Source of the DNA: Haematobia irritans
Taxonomy: Eukaryota; Arthropoda; Insecta; Diptera; Muscidae
Direction of reading: 5' to 3'
DNA: 64,000 bases
Assembly: GCF_050003625.1 (NCBI RefSeq)
Contig: NC_134399.1
Coordinates: forward strand, 154,188,473-154,252,472
The translations under genes were made by a program, and so were the position numbers. Each line of letters begins with the position of its first letter. Position 1 is the stretch's first letter. This document shows positions 47,643-58,453 of this stretch, in pieces. Under the pieces are notes generated by a model. That model was not told the DNA's origin, did not search any database, and saw only the letters and a program-made list of their open reading frames with translations.

Positions 47643-49867
47643 TCTATATATATATAAAATTCAATCTATGTTTGTTTATTTGTTTGTTTGTTTGTTTGTA
47701 TGAACCGAGTTGGGTCCGAAACGGCTGAACCGATTTACTTGAAACTTTCAGAGATCATAGGGGACGTTCATGTGGTGAAAATAGGGTACCTCATTTTTTG
47801 ACACCTGGTCGCGGGGGGGACCTCCCCTTTGTCGGACTTTTTGAAAATTGGACCAAAGTTAACCGATTTGCTTGAAATTTTCATTGAAGGTTGGGGTTGG
47901 CAACTAGACAAAGATCCGCTACTTTATATTTCGATATTTGGTGGCGGGGGGGGGGGGGGGGACCTCCCCTTTGTTCGACTTTTTTTAAAGTACAGTGAAA
48001 AAACTAAAATTCTCTAAATTATCTGAGATTTAAAGAGAACATGCGGTGAGGTTATGGAATTAATATGGGGTACCTGATGATTTCATATGCGGACGGGGAG
48101 GGGGACCTCCCCCTTGCCTTACTTTTTGAAACTTGGAACAAAATTATGCGATTTGCATGAAATTTTCATTGAATGTTGGGGTTGGCATCTAGACAAAAAT
48201 CCGCTACATTATTTTTCCATATTTGGTCGGGGAGGGGGGCCACCCCTTTGCCCGACTTTTTTTAAAGTACAGTGAAAACAAAACTAAACTCCCCCGACTG
48301 AAATTTTACGGAAAAATGGGTGAGGTTATGAAATTTATATCAGGTTCCTGATTTTTTAATAAAAATAAAAGGGCATAGGGAGACATCCGCTTCTCCTAAG
48401 TACATACAGAGAAACAATTAAACTTGATCGAGTTACTTGAAATTTACGGAGGACTGGGGAGAGATCGTAACCTCTGTCAACCGTAATAGTTGATACCTGA
48501 TTTTGTGATTTTTGGACGGAAGAGAGGCCGCCCCTTTACGCTTATAATTTGCTTGACATTTTCTGGGACTTTTACAAAAGATACGCTTTTCGACATTTGG
48601 TCGGGGAGGAGGTCCTCCTCTAAAACTGCAAAAAATGGCTCTATTAACCATGTTCCTTAATCTATATCTGTCCATAAAGCTCGAAAAATAATTGTATAAT
48701 TTGATATAATGCATTTGGACGTCAATTGCCTGTTTCGGTATCAGGCTAACATGAAATATAAAAAAATTTAAGTTTTCTTGAAATTTACAAAGGAAGCGGG
48801 GGAAAAGGTTATAAATGAAGAGGCAACCTTCATTGCCCCACACTTGAAGGAAAGTTTCAAGAATTTTCAGGGAAGGTTAGGGGTGCTATTCACTACGGTG
48901 TTTGTCGATATTGTATCGGGGAAAGTGACGTCCCTTTAAAACAATAGAGCAAAAATTAAACATCTCCGATCTACTTGAAATTTACAGGGAACGTGGGAGG
49001 AGGTGATGAAATTTATACATGATTTTTAAATTAATATATGATTTTTCGATATCTGGTTGGGGAAGGGGAAAATTGAAATAAACTTTGTCGATTTACTTCG
49101 ATAGAATTTATAGGGACCATTGAGTAGTTGCGAAATTAATATAGGGTACGTGATAGTCCGATATCAGGTCAGAGTGGAGCGAAGGTGGGGAGAGAGTTCC
49201 CTTTTGTCGGTTTTTTCTCTTAAATTGAAAGTGGAGGGTTGTCCGTAAATGGGAACTCGGTATATAATTTTATGATTTTTGCACAGGCTTCTTTCTTCCA
49301 GACTTCTTATTAGTAAAGAGAGGGTTCCCTTTTGTCCGTTTTTTTTTTTTCTTAAGTTGAAAGTAGAGGGTTGTCCGTAAATGGGAACTCGGAACATAAT
49401 TTTATGATTTTTGCACAGGCTTCTGCCAGACTTCTTTTTAGTAAAGAACTTAAATTTACATGAAATTGGCAGCCAACGTAGAGGGTGCATTATTTTCCAA
49501 CATTTAAGCAAATGTTAATGTGGTAAAATTTTTTATTATTTTTGCTTTTTCCGATTTATTGGATGGGAAACAGTAATTCTTTGTATGTTATTATAATATA
49601 ACGCTTAATTTTCAGATATGTTGAGGAGAAGGATACCTTTCCTTGACAAACCACACTTAAAATTCACAAGAAATATAGAAGAAGGTACACCCTCTCCCGC
49701 CGTGTTTGTACCTATAAACGAAAAATCAAGTAGTCCGATTTCTTTAAAAGAATTCAAATCTTTTCGAATTTGTTTTCAGCACGAAGGATATAGTTGACTA
49801 AGTTAACGCAAAATGTTCCACCAAATACGCTTCGGAAGGCGCAGCGAAGCGGGCCGGGTTACGCTAG
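47643..49867 (+). mobile_element. Non-autonomous Helitron 2
   Basis: 2225 bp, TC start and CTAG end (49864-49867) with the same 3' hairpin as Helitron 1, placed between A and T. It differs from Helitron 1 by a 125-bp insertion (about 48640-48765, containing the stem-loop module) and an internal duplication near 49180-49410. The G-run 'gggggggggggg' at 47947 is unusual. No Rep/helicase frame. Confidence 0.85.
48640..48765 (+). repeat. 125-bp insertion with the stem-loop module, copy 3
   Basis: 'atggctctattaaccatgtt' through 'ctgtccataaagctcg' (as at 28765-28830), then 'gcatttggacgtcaattgcc' with the GCCTG/CAGGC stem. It interrupts sequence that is continuous in Helitron 1, so it moves as a unit. 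Class unknown; a SINE or retroelement 3' end is possible. Confidence 0.6.
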
Positions 49868-49993
49868 TCTTAAATAAAACTTGACTCGAATGACTTTAAA
49901 ACATAAAAAAATTGTTAACTATATCGATAAAGAAAAGTTATAACGTATTTAGCTGAAATAATTCGCAAATTAAAAATAAGAAAAGTGTATTTT

Positions 49994-51270
49994 TATACCC
50001 TCCACCATAGGATGGGGATATATTAACTTTGTCATTCCGTTTGTAACACATCGAAATATTGCTCTAAGACCCCACAAAGTATATATATATTCTGGGTCGT
50101 GGTGAAATTCTGAGTCGATCTGAGCATGTCCGTCCGTCTGTTGAAATCACGCTAACTTCCGAACGAAACAAGCTATCGACTCGAAACTTGGCACAAGTAG
50201 TTGTTATTAATGTAGGCCTGATGCTATTGCAAATGGGCCATATCGGTCCACTTTTACGTATAGCCCCCACATAAACGGACCCCAAAATTTGGCTTGCGAT
50301 TGCTCTAAGAGAAGCAAATTTCATCCGATCCGGCTGAAATTTGGTACATGTGTTAGTATATGGTCTCTAACAACCATGCAAAAATTGGTCCACATCGGTC
50401 CATAATTACATATAGCCCCTCATATAAACCGATCCCCCGATTTGGCTTGCGGAGCCTCTAAGAGAAGTCGATCCGGCTGAAATTTGGTACATGGTGTTAT
50501 TATATGGTTTCTAACAAACATGCAAAAATTGGTCCACATCGGTCCATAATTATATATAGCCCCCATATAAACTGATCACCAGATTTGACCTCCGAAGACT
50601 CTTGGAAGACCAAAATTCATCTGATTCAGTTGATATTTGGTACGTAGTGTTAATATATGGTCTTAAACACCCATGCCAAACACCCATTGGTCGAAATCGG
50701 TCAATAATTATATATAGGCCCCATATAAACTGAGCCCCTTGGAAGAGCAAAATTCATCCGATACGGTTGAAATTTGGTACGTGATGTTAGTATATGGCAT
50801 TCAACAACCATGCAGGGATTGGTTTTATCAGTCCATAATTATGTAGAGCCCCCATATAAACCGATCCCCAGATTTGACCTCCGGTGCCTTTTGGAAAAGC
50901 AAAATTCATCCGATCTGGTTGAAATTTGGTACGTGGTGGTAGTATATGATATTTAACAACCATGCCAAAAGTGGTCCATATCAGTCGATAATCATATATA
51001 GCCCCCATATAAACCGATCCCAAGATTTGGTTATGGAGCCTCTTGGAGGAGCAAATTTCATCCGACTTGAAATTTGGTACATTGTGCTAGTATATGGTCG
51101 TTAACTATAGTTATATATAGACCTCAGATAAATCGATCCCCAATCACACAAAAATTGGTCCATATCAAGTTCATAATCGTATATAGCCCCCATATAAGCG
51201 ACCCTCATATTTCAATTCTGGTTCTCTACGTATCGTGCAAAAAGTCCATATTTGTAGGCTTACCTATCTA
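49994..51270 (-). mobile_element. INE-like family 1 element, head truncated
   Basis: TATACCCTCCACC, a short (GTCC) block near 50131, six or so 150-bp units, ending at about 51270 in 'tctctacgtatcgtgcaaaa' next to a different repeat. Confidence 0.8.
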
Positions 51271-51884
51271 TACACGCACAGAAAAACCTTGTTTGGACAT
51301 GGTTGCAGTTTATAAATAAATAAAAACAAATAAATAAAGTTAAGTGTTTTCTTTTCTCATGTGGCGTCCTTTTTTCGACGATGAAAAAATTTTTTTCATA
51401 AAGATCAAAAAATTTTAGTTTGTGACCATGTTCTTTTAACTAGAGAAAAACATTTTGAATGAATTCCATAAATCGTGACCATTGACTTTCCATTCAAACA
51501 AAATTCTTTTTATCAATATAATAACATTTTAGATGAGGACAATTAAATTTTCGTAGAACCATGTCCACTGAGCCAACATGGTTGCTGGTGAAAATGTTAC
51601 ATGGTCGCCGCAAAAATAGCTCTTATCATATTATTTTGCTTCTCAAATCTTTCGTAGAAGTTTCTACGCAATCTTGTTATTTTTTTTTTAGAAGATTTTG
51701 AGGTTTCATTACGATTTGACGTTTCTTTTTGCGCTTATATTACAACAAAATGTAGACTAAAATTCAAATGATTTTCAAACTAATTTCAGTTACAATTCAA
51801 AAATTCATAATATAAAATGTAATAATTGTTTATTATAGTTTATTATATTATGTTTGGAGAATATATAGTTTATTATGTTTGGAG
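51271..51884. repeat. Probable MITE remnant
   Basis: 'acgcacagaaaaaccttg' at 51273 and 'ccaacatggttgctgg' near 51570 suggest one of the acacagaaaa-type fly MITEs, but a matching second end is not clear. No gene. Confidence 0.3.
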
Positions 51885-52140
51885 CCACCTTGGTGCGTTG
51901 CTTAGCATGCCCTCCTTGCATCCATTGGGCCATGGGCTCAACCCAAGTTTCGACTGAACACCAAAAAGTTTTTCAGCGGTGGATTATAAGTAATGCTGGT
52001 GACATTTCAAAGCTTTTAAAATCTTCTCTAAGTGGTTTCACAGGAATATGAAACTCGGCTATAAAAAGTATTTGTCATTGAGCTAAACATAGACTTCTCA
52101 GTAATAATAGAGAAGTTCACCACTGTGGTATCCGTTTGTA
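51885..52140 (+). repeat. tRNA-derived SINE, 5' head and body
   Basis: A-box-like 'tggtgcgttgcttagcatg' (51891-51909) and B-box-like GGGCTCAACCC (51934-51944) are 43 nt apart, as in a pol III promoter. The body has 'tttcagcggtgg', 'gtcattgagctaaac' and 'gaagttcaccactgtggtat'. The 3' tail expected after it is absent; a tail of this type is at 1-57. Confidence 0.65.
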
Positions 52141-52461
52141 ACACATGGAAATCTCCATTTCCGACTATATAAAGTATACAAATTCTTAATCAGGGAGAAA
52201 TTCTAAGACGATGGCCGTATGTCAATCTGGCTGTCTGTCACGCTGCACATTTCAAAAATGACGCAATCGTTTCGAAAATTGGCACAGATTCGTGTTTTGT
52301 CCGCAAAAAGGTCAAGTTCGAAGATGGACGAGGCTTTCACATTGCCGCCATATAAACCGACTGTCCACTCTCTTTGGGGTCTTTAACATCTATACAATTT
52401 TTATCCTTCAACAAACTTGCGATGGTATCGAAAACGTAAAATGTGGTTTATATCGCAGAGG
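52141..52461 (-). repeat. Diverged INE-like terminal fragment
   Basis: 'ccgtttgtaacacatggaaa', 'ctatataaagtatac' and 'ccatataaaccgactg' follow the order of the family 1 end, heavily diverged. Confidence 0.5.
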
Positions 52462-52598
52462 GTCTGATACAGGCATGGAAAATACAATTTTTAAGAAAGT
52501 ACAAAAAGGGTATTTTTTTTAGCGAAAAAGTACTTTTCACCAAAATCAACAAAAATTCCATTGGAAGATTATTGACAAGATCTCCATTAGACTGAATT

Positions 52599-52887
52599 TT
52601 AACCCTGGACAGTCATCCTTCGTCAAAATGACGACGCATAATTTCTTTTTCGATTTAAAATGCATTTTGGTCGATTGGGAAATGATAAATTTAAGTTATA
52701 GCAAAACAACAATTTTATGAATTTTTGTCTTATACTAATTAAAAACAAATTGAATTAGGAAATTAACTCAATTTTGGTTCTCATTTTTGCTCACGATGCA
52801 AATTATAGCGTCTTGAAAAAAGCCGTAGTCAAAATGACGAAGGATGACGTTAGTGTACAAAAAATAAGGATGACTTTCCAGGGTTAA
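52599..52887. mobile_element. piggyBac-type MITE 1
   Basis: 281 bp between two TTAA sites, ends CCCTGGACAGTCATCCTT and AAGGATGACTTTCCAGGG. An inner inverted pair (tccttcgtcaaaatgacga / gtcaaaatgacgaagga) makes much of each end foldable. Same length as 62793-63081. Confidence 0.85.
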
Positions 52888-53024
52888 AGAAAATAAAATT
52901 TTGTTGAGTTGACTGACCCAAATTTTAAATATTGTTTTGTTTTATACCCGCGTAAAAAACTACCGTAGCATTGTAATCACGGTGGCTACAATTGGTAGAA
53001 TTGTACTGTTTGGTAGATTAGTAG

Positions 53025-53190
53025 AAATTTTATTTCTATAGAAATACAATTTTGAGAAATTTTTTATAGAAATAAAATTTTGACAAAATTTTCTATAGAA
53101 ATAAAATTTTGAAAAAAATTTCTATAGAAATAAAATTTTTACAAAATTTTCAATAGAAATAAAATAAAAAAAATCTATAGATATAAAATT
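53025..53190 (-). repeat. 29-bp palindromic repeat array, short
   Basis: Five or six inverted units between a linker 'ttggtagaattgtactgttt' and repeat R. Confidence 0.9.
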
Positions 53191-53576
53191 TTGGTTTGTT
53201 TTGTTATTGTTGGTTTTGTTCTTTAAGCATTGTTGTTGTTTTTTATTTCAGCTTAAAACCATACATTGACTAAACTACAAGACAGTGTACGAAAACAAAC
53301 GAAACGATTGAGGTACGTATCATTTAAAGTCACAAACTTTTCAATTTTCGTCAATCGTTTTGTACGTAGTCACAAACAAAACAACAAACATTTCAAAAGC
53401 AAAAGAGACGAAACGGAACGATTGCTTTAGTGCTCTTTGGATTTGTGTCGTTTTGTTGTTTCGTTCGGTAACGAAACGGCAATAAAACGTTTGCAAACGT
53501 TTGCTGAGCGAAACGATGACAACAACGGGACATAACCAATACGTGAAATCAGTGTACTCCGTGTCTTCGTACGATC

Positions 53577-53753
53577 ATGCCGCGTCCAAAAAATGATATA
53601 TTACGACAACTATTTGAGTATGACAATCAAAATAAAACATTTATATGTAACAATGAAGACTGTCATAAAACTTTATGTGGGCATGCCGGTAATTTGGAGC
53701 GTCATCTTAAAAATACGCACCCTGATAAGAATGTAAACAGAAGAAGAATGTGA
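53577..53753 (+). CDS. BED zinc finger of a hAT transposase (truncated)
   Basis: 58 codons from ATG to TGA. It reads MPRPKNDILRQLFEYDNQ and then a finger with C-x4-C (FICNNEDCHKTLCG), N-L and H-x4-H (NLERHLKNTHPD). This is the BED-type DNA-binding domain found at the N terminus of hAT transposases. The frame stops about 20 bp before the INE insertion, so no catalytic domain follows. As it stands it would make only a DNA-binding peptide, which could compete for the element's ends if expressed; that is speculation. Confidence 0.7.
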   Translation: MPRPKNDILRQLFEYDNQNKTFICNNEDCHKTLCGHAGNLERHLKNTHPDKNVNRRRM

Positions 53754-53774
53754 ACAGAAATTCTTTAAAAGTTA

Positions 53775-54810
53775 CATGTACGGGAGGTATATCAACATCA
53801 TGTATGGGAGCTACATCAAAATCTGAACCGATTTCAACCAAAATAAGCATGCATATCCAACCTTAATTTTACTCCCTATACAAAGTTTCAAGTAAATAGG
53901 GGTAAAACGTCTAAACCGGTCGAAAGATATATTCGGGAGATATATCAAAATCTGAACCGACTTAAACAAAACTTAGCAAGCGTAGTTAGAATGTTAATTT
54001 TACTCCATCTTCAAAATTTCACGTAAATCAGAGTAAAACTTTTGCCTCTGTAGTCATACTAATCCAAATTGGGCGAATTCGATATATGGGAGTTATATCT
54101 AAATCTGAACCGATTTAAGTAAAATTTACCACACTTGACTACACTACTAATTGTATTCCTAGTTCAAGCAAATTAGAATAACACTTTGGCTTCTGGGGCC
54201 ATATAAGTCCATATCGGGCGAAAGATATATATGGGAGCTATATCTAAATCGGAACTATTAACCGTACGCCCTGAGTAAAATTTGAAGCAAATCAGGGCAA
54301 GACTCTGGCTTTTGATGCTACATAAGTGCAAATCGGACGAAAGATATATATGGGAGCTATATCTAAATCGGAATCGATTTAGCTGATATTTTGCATATTT
54401 TACGAGAGCCGCAAACCAATTGGCTGTCCGAAATTTTAAGAAAATACGATGATAAGTACGTCAATTTTGACCACATCGGTGAAAAATATATATGGCAGCT
54501 ATATCTAAATATGAACCGATTTTTTTTTTTTAAATCAATAGCGATTGTTTTTGAGCCAAAGTGAAATTCTGTGCCAAATTTGAGAACGACTCGACTTAAA
54601 TTGCGAGCTGTACTTTGCACACAAAATTACATATACAGTCAGACGGACGGATATACAGACGGACATCGCTAAATCGACTCAGAATTTCATTCTAAGACGA
54701 TCGGTATACTAAACGATTGGTTTCAGACTTTTCTGAGACCAATCGTTACCAAAGCGTTACATACAAATGCACAAACTTATTATACCCTATGCCACAGGGT
54801 GAGGGGTATA
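53775..54810 (+). mobile_element. INE-like family 2 element, 5' truncated
   Basis: 150-bp units ('tatatgggagctatatctaa'), a GACGGAC block near 54641, and the end 'atgccacagggtgaggggta'. It lies within the hAT. Confidence 0.8.
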
Positions 54811-55318
54811 AAAATAAAATTCAAATTTTTCTTCTTGTAAGGACTTAACGAATGAGCAAACGTTTGCGAAACGTTTGCATTTAATGTGTACCGTTTTGAT
54901 TCCTATATTTTACTAAGCACCACAGTACTTTTCAGTTTAGGTTTGGTTTCCACTCACGAACAAAAACAATACAAAACGAAAGGCAAGTGCCGTTATGTCA
55001 GGTTTTCGTTTTGTTTCGTTTTGGACATGTGGATTGTACGAAACGAAACAATTGGAAACGTTTTGTTTTGTTTGTTTTCGTACGCTGCTACAAGAGTAGC
55101 TTAACCAACAGAGGAAAAGAATGTTTGTCAAATTTATTTGGGCAAAGCCCTATAGACTGCAAGATGGTTGGATGGACGCACGTTTCGGAATTACCACATT
55201 CCTCATCAGCATCCTCTACTTGCAGCAAAACTATCAACCAATTATCAGGCAGTTTATTAAACCAATATTCAGGCAGTTTATTAAACCCAACAAAAACCAC
55301 ACTTGAACCCTCCGAAAA

Positions 55319-55690
55319 AAAAATTTTTGGCAAAAATTCTATAGATATAAAATTTTGCCAAATTTTTCTGTATAAATAAAATTTTGACAAAACCTTCTAT
55401 AAAAATTTTTTTTTTGACAAAATTTTTAATAAAAATAAAAATTTGACAAAAAAAATCTTTAAAAATAAAATTATGCTGAAATTTTCTATAGAAATAAAAT
55501 TTTGACAAAATTTTCTATAGAACTAAATTTTGACAAAATTTTCTATAGAAATAAAATCTTGACAAAATTTTCCACAGAAATAAATTTTTACAAAATTTTC
55601 GATAGATATAAAATTTGGACAAAATTTTCTGTAGAAATAAAATTTTGACAAAACTTTCTGAAGAAATATATTTTTATGAAATTATATTTT
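55319..55690 (-). repeat. 29-bp palindromic repeat array
   Basis: Inverted orientation, strongly diverged at its left end. Confidence 0.9.
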
Positions 55691-55699
55691 TATTATATT

Positions 55700-56427
55700 T
55701 TTTTATGAAATTATTTTATCCATACAACAAATAATTGCCGAAATGACAAATAAAGTTAAAGTGATGTGGGTGCCCAGCCACGTTGGTATAGCTGGAAACG
55801 AACTCGCCGACAATGTCGCTAAAGATGTTCATACTATGTTTCCAACCTACACATATATCCCTCCTTCTAAAAAAATACATAATTGAAGAAGCCAACAAAA
55901 TGGTTAACGAAAAAATCAAAAATCGTTGGGAAAAATATAAACACACATACCAGTCCTGGAATCCAACCAGAATCTCACTAGTCCTGCCCACATCGACTAC
56001 TGTGCTTCAAAACAAATGCTTCGTACGACTACGACTTCTACATTGTAAACTCACACACGAACACCTTTTCAAAAAGGAGCCACCTCCTCAATGCTCTTTT
56101 TGCAACAGCCACTCCATATCTATATTACACATCTTTCGACCTGCCCTGCCCTGCCCTACACAATACTCGCATCTCCTATCTAAATACTTCAGATGCATTT
56201 GACTTATTAAAATTACCAACAACTGAAAATATAAAGATAAATGTAAAGATATATAATTTTTTGCTGATTTTAAATTTACATAACAAAATATAATTTTTAA
56301 TACTCATTGGTTACTAGTATATAGAAAGTAAGCCGATAGCTTTTGTAGCTGGTGCTTTAATGTTTATTATAGTTTTTAAAATTGTAATAAATAGATAAAT
56401 AAATAAATAAATAATAATATATTATTG
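55700..56427 (+). mobile_element. 3' fragment of a LINE with RNase H (I/LOA-like)
   Basis: Encodes the end of an RNase H domain (VKVMWVPSHVGIAGNELADN, 55755-55815) and, after a frameshift, the C-terminal Cys-rich motif (RLRLLHCKLTHEHLFKKEPP, then C-x2-C with a following H) ending near 56202. It closes with a (TAAA)n tail at 56393-56420. This domain order belongs to I/LOA-type LINEs, a different family from the other LINE copies here. 5' truncated and broken. Confidence 0.8.
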
Positions 56428-56876
56428 GAAAATAATATTTTTGGTAGTATTTGATAGTGTTGGTTGATTATTTTTGTCTCAAGTTTCGACCGTGACTGTA
56501 ATGGTTTGCATTATTTTCTTCTTATATAGAAAGTGTTCGTGCGTAATATAGAATAACATGCTTTTTTCTACTAAAATATTCTTCAAATTCAAGAAATATT
56601 GTTCTATGGCGTTTACAAAATCGAGATTTTCTTACCGCATGAACTTGTCTGTTTTGTTAAATTTTATAAGAGACTATTAGCAAATAAGTTTGTTAAAGAC
56701 TTTCTCAAAATATTAAAATATTTTGTCAAAACTATTGTACCATAAATCTGATATCGGCTCAAAAATGTCTATACAAAAGGTACTAAATCATTCGCGGGGG
56801 TACTACGGTACTGACCGGGGTGAAAAAGTATTGAAAATAGTACTATAGTACTGCATTTTCCATCCCTGGTCTGATA

Positions 56877-57205
56877 TAATCCTCATATACTTACACCGGT
56901 CTCCCTATTTAACTTCTTGAGGCGAAAGAGGGAACACTGACCATCGAAATTGCTCAAAACTAGTAGTAAACTTTCCCGATAAGAGTAATGCGGGTTAAAA
57001 TTTTTGTATAAATTCAATTGCAAATTATATGAAAGGCGTTATTCCATAGGATTTTCTTGCACGCGTAGCGTAGATGTTTAAAATTCCTCTAAACTCAAAC
57101 TACATCCAGAATCTGATATGTAGACTCCTAAAACAAATTTCGGGAAGCGTACTAATGGAACCGATCTGCTTGGGAGAGTATCAGTTATCAACCCTCCTGA
57201 AATTC
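56877..57205. other. Unique DNA, no gene seen
   Basis: I see no shared repeats and no protein-like frame. 'ccatataa'-type INE traces are too weak to call. Confidence 0.4.
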
Positions 57206-57207
57206 TA

Positions 57208-58453
57208 CACACAGAGAACAGGCTGGTTGGAAATTTGTTGTAGCAATTAAAATTCCACATTTCGAAGTCATTCATAGTTGGGTCAAATTACATTCACTTT
57301 TTACAAGCATTTTTTCGTCATTTCTACCACTTGGTGATAATTGGAATGGATTTTCGTTTGTGATGCAAGATAAATAGTTGTAGCAACCAAATGTCTCTCC
57401 ATTCCAAAAATTTTCTCAAAATCGATCAATACAACCTACTTCAAATCGAATTAGTAACTGAGAATTAATAATCACAACTTATATACGGTAGCCACTGCCG
57501 AATGTTATTTTAAATATTTTTCAAATGTCATTTTAATCATTGCTAATTTATTAAAGTTGAAGGGAAATTTACTTTTACAAATGTCAAAATTTTAAATCGG
57601 ATTTATTATATTTGTCTTCTAACATGGACCGCAAGATATGCCAAAGAAGTACCGATATTAGCTGTGGATGCAAAATTTCAAAAATTGGTTCGAAATATTC
57701 CTGAACGTTTGAGAAGTCCTTTACGAAAATGGGAATATGCCTCCATATTGCTATACATGCAACATCTCGAAATTGCTGGAGAAAAGATTGTGGGTACGTT
57801 CTGGTTATTTCATCCAATGAGTGATTTGGACCTACTTACAGGCAAATTTAGTTTTTTCTTTATGATTAAATGTACAAACAAACGGGAACGGTCTTTACGC
57901 ACGCAGAGGAGGAATTTGATCAACTCCTAAAACAAAATGTTATTTTTGGAAAGTGAAAATTGAAAAGTTTTGCTGCAAAAACGTTTTATTATCGCCAAAG
58001 ATAAAATAGTTTTCGAAATCAGGTACATAACGACAAACATTCTACAGTTCAACGTCCGAAAATAAGATTTTGCTCTACGAAGTGATTTCATTTTAGTGCA
58101 ATAAAAAGAGGTTCTAGACACAATTTTGTATCTAATATTGCCTCAAATTAAACATACATTTAGCGATTTAAATTTATTTTTACTATACATATATATAAAT
58201 AAAATAAAATATTTAACTGGAAAGTAATTGAGTTTTAATTCGGTCATGAGTATTAGTTAGGTTGGGCAACACAACCGAATAATGAAGTTTGCCACAACCA
58301 ATGTCGTCTGCAGACCCAATCAACGCCGTATGTGGTGTTAGTTGTGTCGACCGAATCAGTCGGGTGACACAACTACCAACTGATAGTAGCTGCAACTGCC
58401 AAAAGGAGGTTGGCTATAAATTCGGTTATCACAACCTATCTGTATTCTCTGTG
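57208..58453. mobile_element. Possible TA-flanked element with CACAGAGAA ends
   Basis: Ends CACACAGAGAACAGGCTGG and, inverted, CACAGAGAATACAGATAGG; TA at 57206-57207 and 58454-58455. It contains an open frame of about 115 codons at 57583-57930. The ends match only imperfectly. Confidence 0.45.
57583..57930 (+). CDS. Unrecognised open frame (hypothetical fragment)
   Basis: Open from about 57583 to TAA at 57930, without a convincing ATG. The middle is protein-like (AKEVPILAVDAKFQKLVRN; RKWEYASILLYMQHLEIAGE). No domain that I recognise. It may be an exon or a decayed transposase. The overlapping minus frame 57584-57817 is also open, so the evidence is weak. Confidence 0.2.
   Translation, partial: VKILNRIYYICLLTWTARYAKEVPILAVDAKFQKLVRNIPERLRSPLRKWEYASILLYMQHLEIAGEKIVGTFWLFHPMSDLDLLTGKFSFFFMIKCTNKRERSLRTQRRNLINS

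Larger units (their letters stand above)
53283..55087 (+). mobile_element. hAT element with BED finger remnant
   Basis: 1805 bp, ends CAGTGTACGAAAACAAAC and GTTTGTTTTCGTACGCTG, perfect 8-bp target duplication CTACAAGA (53275-53282, 55088-55095). Subterminal repeats of 'acgaaac' and 'aaacgtttgc' occur on both sides, likely transposase sites. The transposase is reduced to its N-terminal finger; a family 2 INE element sits where the catalytic part would be. Confidence 0.85.
53205..55318 (+). repeat. Dispersed repeat R, split by a hAT element
   Basis: Left part 53205-53282 and right part 55088-55318 join across the hAT to match 18225-18630 in reverse. The 8 bp at the joint (CTACAAGA) occur once, as ctacaagt, in the unsplit copy. 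Confidence 0.7.
52470..56868. mobile_element. hAT-type element carrying several insertions
   Basis: Inverted ends CAGGCATGGAAAATACA and TGCATTTTCCATCCCTG with a perfect 8-bp target duplication GTCTGATA (52462-52469, 56869-56876). Its own sequence is short and non-coding. Most of the 4.4 kb is later insertions: a piggyBac MITE, a 29-bp array, repeat R with another hAT inside, a second array and a LINE fragment. Confidence 0.85.

Noticed and set aside
53320..53570. Coding exon upstream of the BED finger
   Set aside because: The 'acgaaac' repeats are subterminal hAT sequence that also occurs near the right end. Stops are frequent in all frames.
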